In this document: positions 1-9,236 of the stretch, piece after piece | Numbering within the stretch: position 1 is the first letter of the stretch | Layout of the letters: every line of letters starts with the position of its first letter | NCBI GenBank assembly: GCA_902557845.1 | Contig: CACEBX010000002.1 | Span: forward strand, 62,001-126,000 | From: Rhodospirillaceae bacterium | GTDB lineage: Bacteria; Pseudomonadota; Alphaproteobacteria; TMED109 | Direction of reading: 5' to 3' | Length of the DNA: 64,000 nucleotides | The notes under the pieces: generated by a model | Told to the model about the DNA's origin: nothing | What the model saw: only the letters and a program-made list of their open reading frames with translations | Databases searched by the model: none | Position numbers and translations under genes: made by a program

Positions 1-507
1 GAATTAGATATTGAAAAAAGAATTGCTAATAATTGCCCTGGCTTTGTTGAAAAACCAGGAGAACTAGGATCACCTCCTGATATGGAAGTGAACATTAGCC
101 CTATTGAAGAGTATAGTTTTGGTAATTTGGTAGTTGATGGGTCTATAACTCATCCAGATTTAGGTTTATTAAAAAGTCCTATAACTTTAGAAATAAAAAA
201 AGGAAGAATATATAAAATTTATGGAAAATCAGAAAGCAAAATATTAAATGATTTATTTAATAAACAAAATAATGAGAAAACAAAAATTTTAGCAGAGTTA
301 GGCATTGGATTTAATGAAATGGCTAAGCTATGTGGAAATATGCTAATTGATGAAGGAGCTGCTAATTGTATTCACTTTGGCTTTGGTTCTAACTCAACTG
401 TAGGAGGGAAAAATGAAGTATCATTTCATTTAGACTTCGTCATAAAAAATGCAGATATGTTTGTAGATAATGTTTTGATAGTAAAAAATGGAAAACCTGT
501 GTTATGA
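1..507 (+). CDS. M29-like metallo-aminopeptidase (aminopeptidase T family), 5' end outside window
   Basis: The reading frame is open from base 1, so only the C-terminal 168 residues are present. A first internal ATG lies at 82, but the codons before it read as coding. The C-terminal half has the pattern seen in aminopeptidase T/COG2309 proteins: a glutamate in the LAELGIG stretch, another in DEG, then IHFG and an H-x-D in FHLDF. In that family these residues bind the metal pair. Related proteins include ring-cleaving dioxygenases, so peptidase activity is inferred. The stop overlaps the next start (ATGA, 504-507). That suggests co-translation with the ligase-aminotransferase fusion and a role in the same pathway, perhaps releasing or trimming an amino-acid product. 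Confidence 0.7.
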   Translation, partial: ELDIEKRIANNCPGFVEKPGELGSPPDMEVNISPIEEYSFGNLVVDGSITHPDLGLLKSPITLEIKKGRIYKIYGKSESKILNDLFNKQNNEKTKILAELGIGFNEMAKLCGNMLIDEGAANCIHFGFGSNSTVGGKNEVSFHLDFVIKNADMFVDNVLIVKNGKPVL

Positions 508-3215
508 AAGTAGAGCATATTCCATTTGGAAAAGGGTTTAATAGTGTTGTTAATTTATATAAAAATAATATTGCATTTTTAGACACAAATACTAATAAGA
601 AATTTACTTATAGTGAAACTAATATTCTAGTAGATAAGTGTTTAAAATTTTTAAAACAAAATGGTTTAAAGAAGAGTGATACATTTCAGGTAATTCTTCC
701 TAATTCATTAGAATTAATTATTCTTTTTTTAGCAGCTGGAAAAGGAGGCTTTAACATCATGCCTAGTTCCACTGATTCTACTGACTCTGAATTAATTCTA
801 TGTAATGACATAATTAAAGCAAAGTTAGTGATTACGGAAAAAAAAAATAAGCTAGATAAAATTTTTAAAAAGAAATGTAAATTAAAAAAAATACCTCTAG
901 AGTGTAATTTTTCTTGGCTTTCTAATACTTTAGATAAAAGTTATTCTGAAGGGGGAAAATTATTTATAATGACTAGTGGAACAACTGGGCAACCTAAAGC
1001 TATGGTAATCAGTCTTGATAGACTATGGTCTAGTGCAATAAATTTTAGTAAAATGTATAAAGATCTAAATTCTGAATCATGTATATGGAATTACTTACCT
1101 ATGTCATATTTAGGTGGGTTATTTAACCTTTGTTACATACCTTTAAATAAAGGAAGTAAAATTATAATTTCCTCATCTTTCGATAGCTTAATGGCATTGA
1201 CATTTTGGCAAAATATAAAAAAGTATCAGATAAATGTTCTTTGGTTGGTTCCTAGCTTATTGAGATTGCTTATGAAACTTTCTAAAAGAGTAAGTATTGA
1301 AGAAAACCTAAAGCTTAGTGCTAAAATTAAATTTGCTATGTTAGGCACTGCGCCTATATCACTAAGTGAAAAAAAGCTTTTTGAGAAAACCTTTAATATA
1401 CCTCTTTATGAAAACTATGGGCTTTCAGAAACTACTTTTATTTCTGCTGAAACTCCTTTAAATCATAAGAAAAGAGGAGAAAGGACTGTAGGGCATATAT
1501 TACCCTATATCAAAACAAATTTAAAAAATAAAAAAAAATTAAAAACAGAATTAAAAATAAAGTCTCCTTTTCTATTTCTAGGTTATCTTGATGAAAATGG
1601 CAAAACATCTCTTCCTACAGATAATAAAGGATATTTCTCTACAGGTGATATATGTACTATTAAATATAATAACCTAAGATTAGATGGTAGAGCTAGAGAT
1701 ATTATTAAAAAGGGTGGCTATTTTGTCCAATTAAGGGAGATAGAGGAAAAGTGTAAGAGTATAGATGAAATAGAAGATATTTCAGCATTAGCAATTCAAG
1801 ATGACTTTTATGGAGAAGACTTTGTGATATTTTTTTGCAGCACCAATCCTGAAACAGCAAAAAACAAATTAAAAAAATTTTTAAATATAAACTTTAGTAA
1901 AAGAAAACATCCAAAAGAAATTTTTCACATAGCCTCTTTACCAAAAACAAAAAGTGGAAAGACAAAAAAAAATGAACTTCTTAAATTTGTTCCATATTTT
2001 ATGAAAAATATTTCTAAAAATAAGAAATGTAATTTTAAAATTTCAAAAAAGGTATCAGAAATTAAACCCGCATCTTCAATTGAAATAAATCAAATTGTTT
2101 ACAATATGAAGAGAGCAGGAGAAAAGGTAACAGCATTATCTTTAGGAGAAGCTTTCTTTAAGATTCCAAAGTATGATTTTTCTAGATTAGACTTTAATAA
2201 AGGTTACCATTACAGTGATACAGCTGGCATTCCTGAGTTAAGAAAAAAAATAGCAAATCATTATCAAAAATATTATCAAGCTCCTGTATTTGAAAATGAA
2301 GTTATTGTTTCTGCTGGTTCAAAACCTCTTGTTTATATGGCAATGACTACAGTTTTAAATACAGACTCAGAAGTTTTAATCCCTGAGCCTGCCTGGCTAA
2401 GTTATGAAGAGCATGCAAAACTCTGTGGAGCAAAAGTTAAGTTTATCCCTTATAATGTAGAAGTAAAAAATTATAAAAAATTTTTTACAAATAAAACCAA
2501 GTTACTAATAATTAATAATCCCAACAATCCTCGCGGAAAAGTTTATTCAGAAAATGAATTAAGAAATATATATGACATAGCTAGAAGTCATAATGTTTTC
2601 ATCTTAATTGATGAAGCATACTCCGATTTTATTAATGGTAAATTTATTTCTATGGCAAATATTGTTCCTGATAAAAAGGGTGTTATAATTATTAATTCTT
2701 TATCTAAAAACCTTGGTATATCTGGCTGGCGTATTGGTTATGTTATTTCTTCCTTAGATATAAGAACACAATTACTAAAACTAAATCAACATTTAATAAC
2801 CTGTGCCCCCACAATACTTACAATGTATGTTGATAAGTATTATGAGAAAATTTTAAAACATACCAGTGAACAAATAAAAGATCTACTTCATAAAAGAAAT
2901 CTAGTAGAAAGTTATTTAAAAAAAATAAATTTAAAATTTTTAGATGGTAAATCAACTTTCTATTTTTTTATTTCTATTGGAAAGTTTAAAGGCACCGATG
3001 TAGAGTTTTCAAATTATTTACTTTATAATCATAAAGTTTCAGTTGTGCCAGGTTCTGCATATGGAATTAGCACATATAGATATATAAGAATTTCTTTTGG
3101 AACAGAAAGTTTGAACTCTATAAAAAAAGCTTTAGATTTAATAAAAAGTGTTATAAAAATTAAAAATATTAATAAAATTGAATTAGAAAAAAAGATTAGA
3201 ATTTGGGCTTTTTAA
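504..3215 (+). CDS. Fusion of adenylate-forming (ANL) ligase and class I/II PLP aminotransferase
   Basis: This 903-residue protein has two enzymes in one chain. Residues about 1-500 are an ANL acyl/aminoacyl-AMP ligase, with an A3 loop (TSGTTGQPKAM) near 155-166, YGLSE near 302, STGD near 379, a KKGG hinge near 403 and an SGKTKKNEL lysine motif near 480. Residues about 525-890 are a fold-type I aminotransferase, with NNPNNPRGK near 671, DEAYSDF near 702, and SLSKNLGISGWR near 732 whose lysine (about 736) should bind PLP. An acyl carrier protein follows after one base, so the ligase probably loads a carboxylic acid, possibly an amino acid made or used by the aminotransferase half, onto that carrier. 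The substrate cannot be read from the sequence. I see no stop or frame change at the junction, so this is a true fusion. Confidence 0.85.
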   Translation: MKVEHIPFGKGFNSVVNLYKNNIAFLDTNTNKKFTYSETNILVDKCLKFLKQNGLKKSDTFQVILPNSLELIILFLAAGKGGFNIMPSSTDSTDSELILCNDIIKAKLVITEKKNKLDKIFKKKCKLKKIPLECNFSWLSNTLDKSYSEGGKLFIMTSGTTGQPKAMVISLDRLWSSAINFSKMYKDLNSESCIWNYLPMSYLGGLFNLCYIPLNKGSKIIISSSFDSLMALTFWQNIKKYQINVLWLVPSLLRLLMKLSKRVSIEENLKLSAKIKFAMLGTAPISLSEKKLFEKTFNIPLYENYGLSETTFISAETPLNHKKRGERTVGHILPYIKTNLKNKKKLKTELKIKSPFLFLGYLDENGKTSLPTDNKGYFSTGDICTIKYNNLRLDGRARDIIKKGGYFVQLREIEEKCKSIDEIEDISALAIQDDFYGEDFVIFFCSTNPETAKNKLKKFLNINFSKRKHPKEIFHIASLPKTKSGKTKKNELLKFVPYFMKNISKNKKCNFKISKKVSEIKPASSIEINQIVYNMKRAGEKVTALSLGEAFFKIPKYDFSRLDFNKGYHYSDTAGIPELRKKIANHYQKYYQAPVFENEVIVSAGSKPLVYMAMTTVLNTDSEVLIPEPAWLSYEEHAKLCGAKVKFIPYNVEVKNYKKFFTNKTKLLIINNPNNPRGKVYSENELRNIYDIARSHNVFILIDEAYSDFINGKFISMANIVPDKKGVIIINSLSKNLGISGWRIGYVISSLDIRTQLLKLNQHLITCAPTILTMYVDKYYEKILKHTSEQIKDLLHKRNLVESYLKKINLKFLDGKSTFYFFISIGKFKGTDVEFSNYLLYNHKVSVVPGSAYGISTYRYIRISFGTESLNSIKKALDLIKSVIKIKNINKIELEKKIRIWAF

Positions 3216-3216
3216 T

Positions 3217-3474
3217 TTGAAAAAAAATACAACAGAAATAGAAAAAAAACTTATTATTATTTTTAGCAAAGTTTTTAATACCTCTAATAAAAACTTTAAT
3301 AATTTTACTGAAAAATCAGAGAGCCTTTGGGACAGTTTAAAAGGAGTAAATTTACTTTTAGAAGTAGAAAAAAAATATAGAATTAAAATTTCCCCTAATG
3401 AATTAGGAAAATTTAATTCATTTAATAATATTAAACAAATTCTAGAAAAAAAAATTAATGGTAAAAAAAGATAG
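3217..3474 (+). CDS. Acyl/peptidyl carrier protein
   Basis: This is an 85-residue carrier protein. Helix 2 carries the W-D-S-L motif, and Ser40 is the expected 4'-phosphopantetheine attachment site; the following LLLEVEKKYRIKI stretch is typical of ACPs. The only plausible start is TTG at 3217, one base after the stop of the ligase-aminotransferase gene, so translation is probably coupled to it. The 3' end overlaps the start of the GNAT gene by 17 bases. It is the likely partner that is loaded by the ligase domain upstream and unloaded by the acetyltransferase-like protein downstream. No general fatty-acid genes are nearby, so it is unlikely to be the housekeeping ACP. Confidence 0.8.
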   Translation: MKKNTTEIEKKLIIIFSKVFNTSNKNFNNFTEKSESLWDSLKGVNLLLEVEKKYRIKISPNELGKFNSFNNIKQILEKKINGKKR

Positions 3475-4033
3475 TTTTTTAATAAATGGAAATATAGTAA
3501 AGCTGCGATCGCCGAATAAGAGTGATGCAAAAGGGAGCTGGAGCAACTGGCTTAATAATCTAGAAAATTTAGTTATGCTTGGAAGATTGCCCTTGCCTAA
3601 TACACCTGAGCAACAAATAGCTTATATGTTAAAGAATGAAGATAATGTAAGTAGAATTATATTCATGGTTTGTCTAAAAAGAAATAATAAAATAATTGGT
3701 GTAGTAAGTCTTAGTGATATTAATAGGTATCATCAAAGTGCACAAACAGGACTATTAATTGGAGATAAAAAATATAGAAGTTTGAAAGTAGCAGTTGAAA
3801 CTATGTCCTTGCTTACTGAGTATGCTCTAGTGCATATGAATCTAAACAGATTAGATGCAAGCGCGTTAATAAATAACCCGCAAAGCTATTTACTCAATCA
3901 GTTTTTAGGATGGAGAAAAATTGGGATAAAAAAAAACAGTCACTTTCATAAAGGTTTCTTTGTTGATACCATTCTCTATGAAATTTTAAAAAGTAATTGG
4001 TTGAAGTCTAAAAAAAGACCATCAAAAATATAA
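3458..4033 (+). CDS. GNAT family N-acyltransferase (RimJ/RimL-like)
   Basis: A 191-residue GNAT protein. The N-terminus KLRSPNKSDA resembles the first strand and helix of RimJ/RimL-type enzymes. The central FMVCLKRNNKIIGVVSLSDI and the LNRLDASALINNPQSY segment with FLGWRKIGIKK near the end fit the acyl-CoA-binding core and the C-terminal strands. It overlaps the carrier protein gene. In this setting it could transfer an acyl group, possibly directly from the carrier protein as some polysaccharide-locus GNATs do, to an amino sugar or amino acid. The acceptor is unknown. The gene converges on the PhyH-type gene 18 bases downstream and is the last of this four-gene unit. Confidence 0.75.
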   Translation: MVKKDSFLINGNIVKLRSPNKSDAKGSWSNWLNNLENLVMLGRLPLPNTPEQQIAYMLKNEDNVSRIIFMVCLKRNNKIIGVVSLSDINRYHQSAQTGLLIGDKKYRSLKVAVETMSLLTEYALVHMNLNRLDASALINNPQSYLLNQFLGWRKIGIKKNSHFHKGFFVDTILYEILKSNWLKSKKRPSKI

Positions 4034-4051
4034 GTATTTAAAATTTTAAAA

Positions 4052-5014
4052 CTAACTTTTAATTCTAAATTTAATGAGATTATGTTTTATGACATTTTTT
4101 ATATGTTGTTTTAAATAAGAATTTTTTATAATCCAACTTAAAACAGGAAAAAAAAGGTTTTTCTTATATCTTGTAAAAACATAATCTTCACTTTTTACAA
4201 TAGGACTTGCATTCATTCCTAAAACTCTGAGTTGTTTTTTAGATAAGCTAGATAGATCATTTATTTTTACTTTATGTGGTTCAACAATTATAGACCCAAA
4301 AGTTTTATCTCTAGTGTAGTCCAATATTATAACTTTTCTATCTTTTAATGAAGGTTGATCTGGTCCATGAAAGCCTCTGTCATCAAAAAGCACTAAATCT
4401 CCAGCTAAGCCTTTACATTTATACATATTTTCTAAAATTTTATTTTTTAATTCTTTTGGATAAGGTTTAAGTTTTTGGCCGTAGGGAGATAGCATTTTAT
4501 GTGATCCTAATGAGTACTTAAAACATCCATATTCAGTATCATGCAAATATAATATTGCACCAACTCCTACAGGTTTTTTCATTTGACTTAAAGATAAAGG
4601 CTTTTTCATTTCCTTTGACTTTTTCCATCCAACGGCAAAATCACTATGAACTGGAAAATATTCGTAACTGCTAGCCTTGTCCAAAATAGCATTTGCTTCT
4701 GCTAATGTACACTCACTATTCATATAACTTTCTATTGATTTTATAATATCCAGGTTTAAAGCAATGTCTAAAACATGTTTGCCTAAAAGAAATGCACTAT
4801 TTACAAGTTTCTTTTGAGAGGTTTGAGAATAGCCTACAGATCCTGATATAGAAGGATGCTTGAAATATATATTCCAATTTTGATTTATAAATTTTATTTT
4901 TTCATTTTTAAATAAATTTCTTATAATTACTACGCCTTTTTTTTCGAGGTGGGATATTATTGATTTATTAAGATCATTCTTAGATATATTATTTACATCT
5001 ACTATAAGTTGCAT
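4052..5014 (-). CDS. Phytanoyl-CoA dioxygenase (PhyH) family Fe(II)/2-oxoglutarate oxygenase
   Basis: This 320-residue protein has the iron-binding H-x-D motif at His123/Asp125 (PVHSDF) and the distal His216 (RGFHGPD). An arginine about ten residues later could bind 2-oxoglutarate. Spacing and length fit the PhyH family. These enzymes hydroxylate diverse small molecules, and in glycan loci they are thought to act on sugars or lipid tails. It is transcribed toward the carrier-protein operon and shares no promoter with it. A second PhyH-like protein lies at 26905-27891. The substrate is unknown. Confidence 0.75.
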   Translation of the reverse strand: MQLIVDVNNISKNDLNKSIISHLEKKGVVIIRNLFKNEKIKFINQNWNIYFKHPSISGSVGYSQTSQKKLVNSAFLLGKHVLDIALNLDIIKSIESYMNSECTLAEANAILDKASSYEYFPVHSDFAVGWKKSKEMKKPLSLSQMKKPVGVGAILYLHDTEYGCFKYSLGSHKMLSPYGQKLKPYPKELKNKILENMYKCKGLAGDLVLFDDRGFHGPDQPSLKDRKVIILDYTRDKTFGSIIVEPHKVKINDLSSLSKKQLRVLGMNASPIVKSEDYVFTRYKKNLFFPVLSWIIKNSYLKQHIKNVIKHNLIKFRIKS

Positions 5015-5189
5015 TTTTGCAATTTATAATGCTTTAATAAAAAATTCAATAAAAAATCCCGATTAATTAATTTGTATTATTAAAAATTTTGTTTAATTTT
5101 GAAGATAATTTACATTTATTCATTACCGATATTGTAGTGAACTAAATGAAAAAATAGAAAAAAGTTTATGCAATTTTTACTTTTAAAGT

Positions 5190-5624
5190 TTAGTATTTAT
5201 TTAAATTAGCATCATAACAACATTCAAAATTTAACCATGTTGTAGAGCACGAGTCATTTATACATTTTACTTCAGCATGAAATCTCGTACCTGGTGGAAC
5301 TTTTCTCTTAGGTACATCAAATGCTTCTTCTCCATCCTTTAAATCTTTTTTTTGTTTGTAGCAAACTAGAAGTCTTTCATAAGCAAAAACATCATAAACC
5401 TTAATTTTATCTTTTGCAGAACTTTTTTCCTTATTTAAATTAGCTGACCAATCTGATAATTTGCAACCAAATAGAGAGGAAGACCTTTCTTTTACCTTAT
5501 TTATTTTTGCATTCTCTATGGCCTTCAAGGCCATACAACTATTAGCACCACTGCACTCGTCACTTTGAATAGAAATAATATTCAAAAAAAATAAAAAAAT
5601 AGTAAAAAAAAATTTAAATTGCAT
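5190..5624 (-). CDS. Cysteine-rich secreted protein of unknown function
   Basis: I do not recognise this 144-residue protein. Residues 1 to about 21 form a hydrophobic signal peptide rich in Phe and Ile. The mature part has eight cysteines: CSGANSC near the N-terminus, then single cysteines in the LFGCKL and LVCYK segments, KCINDSC, and a final ECC pair. Such a set would form several disulfides in the periplasm. It stands alone between a PhyH gene and tRNA-Tyr, with AT-rich gaps on both sides. The Cys content is unlike the small secreted proteins around 48-52 kb, so it is not obviously of that family. Confidence 0.6.
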   Translation of the reverse strand: MQFKFFFTIFLFFLNIISIQSDECSGANSCMALKAIENAKINKVKERSSSLFGCKLSDWSANLNKEKSSAKDKIKVYDVFAYERLLVCYKQKKDLKDGEEAFDVPKRKVPPGTRFHAEVKCINDSCSTTWLNFECCYDANLNKY

Positions 5625-5784
5625 TATAAATTCACTAAAAATTAAATTTAATTAAAAACATAAAATTTTTCAAGTATATATAAATTTTTAAAATTAAATA
5701 TTCTCGTAATACAAATTAATAATAGCACAAGTGCTAAATAGATATAAATGAGATTGTAGAAAAGTTAGATATCTAAAGAAATTA

Positions 5785-5870
5785 TGGTGGAGGGGGTAGG
5801 ATTCGAACCTACGTACTCAAATGAGGGCAGATTTACAGTCTGCTGCCTTTAACCACTCGGCCACCCCTCC
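5785..5870 (-). tRNA. tRNA-Tyr (GTA)
   Basis: The minus strand folds as an 86-nt type II tRNA with a seven-base acceptor stem beginning GGAGGGG, anticodon GTA in an ACTGTAAAT loop, a long variable arm as expected for bacterial tRNA-Tyr, a GGTTCGAATCC T-arm, and an encoded CCA. The rest of the 5625-6084 gap is AT-rich, and I see no other gene in it. Confidence 0.97.
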
Positions 5871-6084
5871 TTTTTTATCCAAGTATAGTACACTAATAAA
5901 ATTCACTACTAAGAACTTAGATTATATGCAATAGATGAGAAAACATTTATTATGTTTACTTTAATAGACACTATTGCAAAGGTTATTAAATTAAAATTTA
6001 AAATATGATTGTACTAAATACTATTTATTTGTCTAGAATAGACTTAAATATAAAACAACGATTAATAGGTGCTGTCATTTACTT

Positions 6085-7494
6085 TTATTTCCATTTAAAT
6101 GTCTTGACTAAATCTTTTATTACATGAGTTTGTAATAAATTCATTCGCCTTCCTGAACCTGGATAACCTAAAGCTGTAATTAAAACCATATCCTTTTCTA
6201 AGACTATTTTCTTTTTCCATAAATAATTTAAACACACTGGAATATGGTCCAAACTATTTTTATAAAACTGAGTTTTTAGAAATACGCCTTTTGTTCCTGA
6301 TAATATATTAAAACTTCTAGCTATATCTTTATTGTTACTGATAGCTATTATAGGCTGTGGGATCATTTGACTTGAAACTATTCTTGCTGCAAAACCTGAA
6401 ACTGTAATAGCAATAATTTTAGTAATTGGTAATGACAAACATAAATGTTTGATAGCATTTGCCATCCCTTCTGTATCTGTTTTATTTTTTAAATTATCAT
6501 ATGAATCTTTTTGCTTTATCATTACCGAAGAAATTCTCTCCATAACTTTAATGGACTCTACAGGATAATTTCCCACAGCTGTTTCTCCTGAAAGCATTGT
6601 AGCAGTAGCACCATCAACAATAGAATTAGAAATGTCTAAAACTTCTGCTTTTGTTGGATAAGGATGTTTTATCATATTATCTAACATCTCGGTCGCAACT
6701 ATCACAGGCTTTGAAAAGTCTATAGCTTTTTTTATTATTTTTTTTTGGTTTATGCCTAAAGTTTCAATATTTGTTTCTGTGGCTAAATCTCCTCTATCTA
6801 TCATAATTACATCAGCTTCATGAATGATCTCTTCAAGACTCTCCACACCCTTTTTATTTTCAATTTTAGCCACTATTTTAGGACTATCTTTTTTGATAAG
6901 CTTTTTTATTAAATTTAAATGTTTAGCAGATTCTACAAAGCTAATACCTATAAAATCTACTTTTTGCTCTACTGAAAAAGCTATCATTTTTTTATCCCTG
7001 CTTGTTACTAAAGAGCCACCTAAAGAAACATGAGGAACATTAATGCCCTTTGAACTTTTAAGGATTCCATGAGTTTCTGCTTTTAGATAAATATCATTTT
7101 TATGAACCTTGCTTACAGTAAACTTTAAAGTTCCATCATCAGCATAAACAATATCGCCTTTGGTAATAAATTTATGAAGCCTATTATTTGTAATAGAGAC
7201 TTTCTTTTCTCCATTGTAGCCTTTAGAGGTAGTAATTATAATAATATCATTTTTTCTAAACTTTGGTTCATTTGAAAGCTTTGCTGTACGTATTTTTTTT
7301 CCTGGTATGTCAAGTAAAATAGGACAATCAGGTAAAACCTTTTTAATTAATTTGATAGTTTTTTTGTGCCAATCTAGTGAGTTATGAGAACCATTCAATC
7401 TTGCTACCGACATTCCTGCATTAAACATTTCATTCAAAGCTTTTGAATTTGAAGTTTTAGGACCTATTGTGGCTACTATTTTAGTTCTTTGCAT
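6085..7494 (-). CDS. pyk: Pyruvate kinase (divergent)
   Basis: A 469-residue pyruvate kinase homologue of normal length, which would convert PEP and ADP to pyruvate and ATP. Recognisable elements are TKIVATIGP at the start, R-x-N-x-SH (RLNGSHN), the IRT arginine, the YADDGT metal/potassium region, the AKIEN catalytic lysine and glutamate, RGDL with the metal aspartate, VATEML with the catalytic threonine, and the LSGETAVGNYP loop. Several usually invariant residues differ: F to G after RLN, KGPEIR becomes PGKKIR, VARGDLG becomes IDRGDLA, and TQML becomes TEML. The catalytic core looks intact, but substrate or effector handling may have changed. It lies 12 bases after sat on the same strand, so it may be cotranscribed with sat-cysC. 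That is an unusual partner for a glycolytic enzyme. Confidence 0.85.
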   Translation of the reverse strand: MQRTKIVATIGPKTSNSKALNEMFNAGMSVARLNGSHNSLDWHKKTIKLIKKVLPDCPILLDIPGKKIRTAKLSNEPKFRKNDIIIITTSKGYNGEKKVSITNNRLHKFITKGDIVYADDGTLKFTVSKVHKNDIYLKAETHGILKSSKGINVPHVSLGGSLVTSRDKKMIAFSVEQKVDFIGISFVESAKHLNLIKKLIKKDSPKIVAKIENKKGVESLEEIIHEADVIMIDRGDLATETNIETLGINQKKIIKKAIDFSKPVIVATEMLDNMIKHPYPTKAEVLDISNSIVDGATATMLSGETAVGNYPVESIKVMERISSVMIKQKDSYDNLKNKTDTEGMANAIKHLCLSLPITKIIAITVSGFAARIVSSQMIPQPIIAISNNKDIARSFNILSGTKGVFLKTQFYKNSLDHIPVCLNYLWKKKIVLEKDMVLITALGYPGSGRRMNLLQTHVIKDLVKTFKWK

Positions 7495-7506
7495 ATTATT
7501 TATATC

Positions 7507-8565
7507 TTATTTTATAAAGATATCTTCCTTTCTTATCAAGTCTAATATCTCCTTGCGCATAAACCTTTCACTAATTTTTTTATTATTAAACAAAGCATTT
7601 CTTATTTTTGTTCCACTTACTTCAATTTTTTCTGACGACTTGCATATACAATTTTTATCATTAGTTATTTTTTTACAAGACTTGCAGTAGAAAGGACCTC
7701 TTACTTTTATGATCTTAATGCCAATTTCTTTCTCAAATTTAACACATAAATTTTGAGCATCATATTCACCATAGTAACTACCAACTCCAGCATGATCTCT
7801 ACCTACTAGAAAATGTGTACATCCATAATTTTTTCTTATAATTGCATGAAATACTGCTTCTCTTGGACCTGAATATCTCATAGAAGTAGTAAGAGTTCCT
7901 AGAATAACTTGCTTTTTGGGAAAAATATAATCTATTAAGTATTTATAACTCTTAAGAACACATTCAGGTAAAAAATCACCCTCCTTTTTTTTTCCTATTA
8001 ATGGTTGTATAAATAAACTATCAACTTCTTTTAGGGCACTAGTTAAAATAAACTCATGAGCCTTATGAGGAACATTTCTTGTCTGAAAACCTGCTATGGT
8101 TTTATATTTATTTCTTTTAATAAATAGTTTTAATTCTTTAGGAGATATAGAGAATTCTGAATTTTTGTATTTTATTTGTTTTAATAATTTAACTTTTCCT
8201 CCCAAAAAGAAATTTCCACTTTTATGTAGCATGTTATAGCCAGGGTGCTTATCATCATTCGTTCCAAAAAGCATGTTAATAAACCTTTTAAAATTTATAC
8301 TAAAAACACTTTCTGGATAAATTTCTCCAACTATATTTTTTTCATAAATTAATATGATTTTTTTTTGATTTAAAATTTGCTCTGGATTCAGTTTTGGTAT
8401 TGGAAGCAAAATAGGAATGGGAAATAATTTACCATTATCTAACCTCATACTTTTTGCTACAGAATAAAAATCCTTTTCATTCATAAAACTATCTAATGGT
8501 TTAAATGCTCCTATTCCAATTTTTTCCAATTCTAAATAGGTATCAAAATCTATATTAATTTTCAT
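7507..8565 (-). CDS. sat: Sulfate adenylyltransferase (ATP sulfurylase)
   Basis: A 352-residue Sat-type ATP sulfurylase, which makes adenosine 5'-phosphosulfate (APS) from ATP and sulfate. The QTRN-x-PHKAHE motif spans residues 161-171, and the GRDHAG motif lies at 255-260. Four cysteines (294, 297, 306, 308) form a zinc site near the C-terminus, as in some bacterial Sat proteins. The start overlaps the end of cysC by 11 bases, so the two are one operon making PAPS. No sulfite or PAPS reductase genes are nearby, and a PAP phosphatase (cysQ) sits later in the glycan region. The output is therefore more likely used for sulfation than for cysteine synthesis. Confidence 0.95.
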   Translation of the reverse strand: MKINIDFDTYLELEKIGIGAFKPLDSFMNEKDFYSVAKSMRLDNGKLFPIPILLPIPKLNPEQILNQKKIILIYEKNIVGEIYPESVFSINFKRFINMLFGTNDDKHPGYNMLHKSGNFFLGGKVKLLKQIKYKNSEFSISPKELKLFIKRNKYKTIAGFQTRNVPHKAHEFILTSALKEVDSLFIQPLIGKKKEGDFLPECVLKSYKYLIDYIFPKKQVILGTLTTSMRYSGPREAVFHAIIRKNYGCTHFLVGRDHAGVGSYYGEYDAQNLCVKFEKEIGIKIIKVRGPFYCKSCKKITNDKNCICKSSEKIEVSGTKIRNALFNNKKISERFMRKEILDLIRKEDIFIK

Positions 8566-9091
8566 TAGATTCTAAAGAAATATTTTTAAATAATTTTATT
8601 CTACTAGAAATTCTCTCAATTATCATATCTATTGATAATTCTTCCTCCATTTTTATTTTGATGTCATAATTTTTTGGTTTATGCCAAGGAATATCTAGAC
8701 CTACTATATTTTTCTCTATTCCTTTATCATATTTTTTATATAAGTTTTTTGGGTCTCTCTTTTTTACTAGCGCTAGTGGAGCTTCGAGATAAACTTCAAA
8801 ATAGTCTATAAAGTTCTCTCTATTCCATTTTAATAACTCGGAACTAGCGTATAATGCTGATGCTATAACTATTAATTCTTGCTTGCTCAAAAATAAACAT
8901 AATCTTTGTATTCTTTTAATTTGTAATACTCTAGATTTTTCACTGTAATCCAAATCATTTCCAAATAAATCTCGAACAGTGTCACCATCAATATTTATTA
9001 AATTTGGTAAATATTTTTTATATCTATTTAAAATAGACTTCGCTAGAGTTGTTTTTCCAGCTCCTGAAATGCCTGTGATCCAAATAATCAT
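8555..9091 (-). CDS. cysC: Adenylylsulfate (APS) kinase
   Basis: A 178-residue P-loop kinase that phosphorylates APS to PAPS. The Walker A motif GISGAGKTT lies at residues 7-15. The DGDTVRDLFG segment and the DYSEKSR stretch match the APS-binding region of CysC, and LEAPLALVKKRDPK corresponds to the usual VxAPLEVCExRDPK element. It is the first gene of the cysC-sat operon and overlaps sat by 11 bases. A 145-base AT-rich gap, presumably holding both promoters, separates it from the divergent sulfatase-fold gene. No partner sulfotransferase is found in the window. Confidence 0.93.
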   Translation of the reverse strand: MIIWITGISGAGKTTLAKSILNRYKKYLPNLINIDGDTVRDLFGNDLDYSEKSRVLQIKRIQRLCLFLSKQELIVIASALYASSELLKWNRENFIDYFEVYLEAPLALVKKRDPKNLYKKYDKGIEKNIVGLDIPWHKPKNYDIKIKMEEELSIDMIIERISSRIKLFKNISLESNEN

Positions 9092-9236
9092 GTGAGTAAA
9101 AATATGATAAAGTTAGGTAAAAAAATAATATATTAAATATTGAACAGTATTACAATATTATTTATAAATAAGTTTATATCATGTTACTGTATAAATTAAA
9201 TTTTGCATTTTCTAAAATAACTGAATAAATTTATAG

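Noticed and set aside
3183-3530. Minus-strand 115-codon open frame
   Set aside because: It is antisense to the carrier protein gene, which has a clear phosphopantetheine motif.
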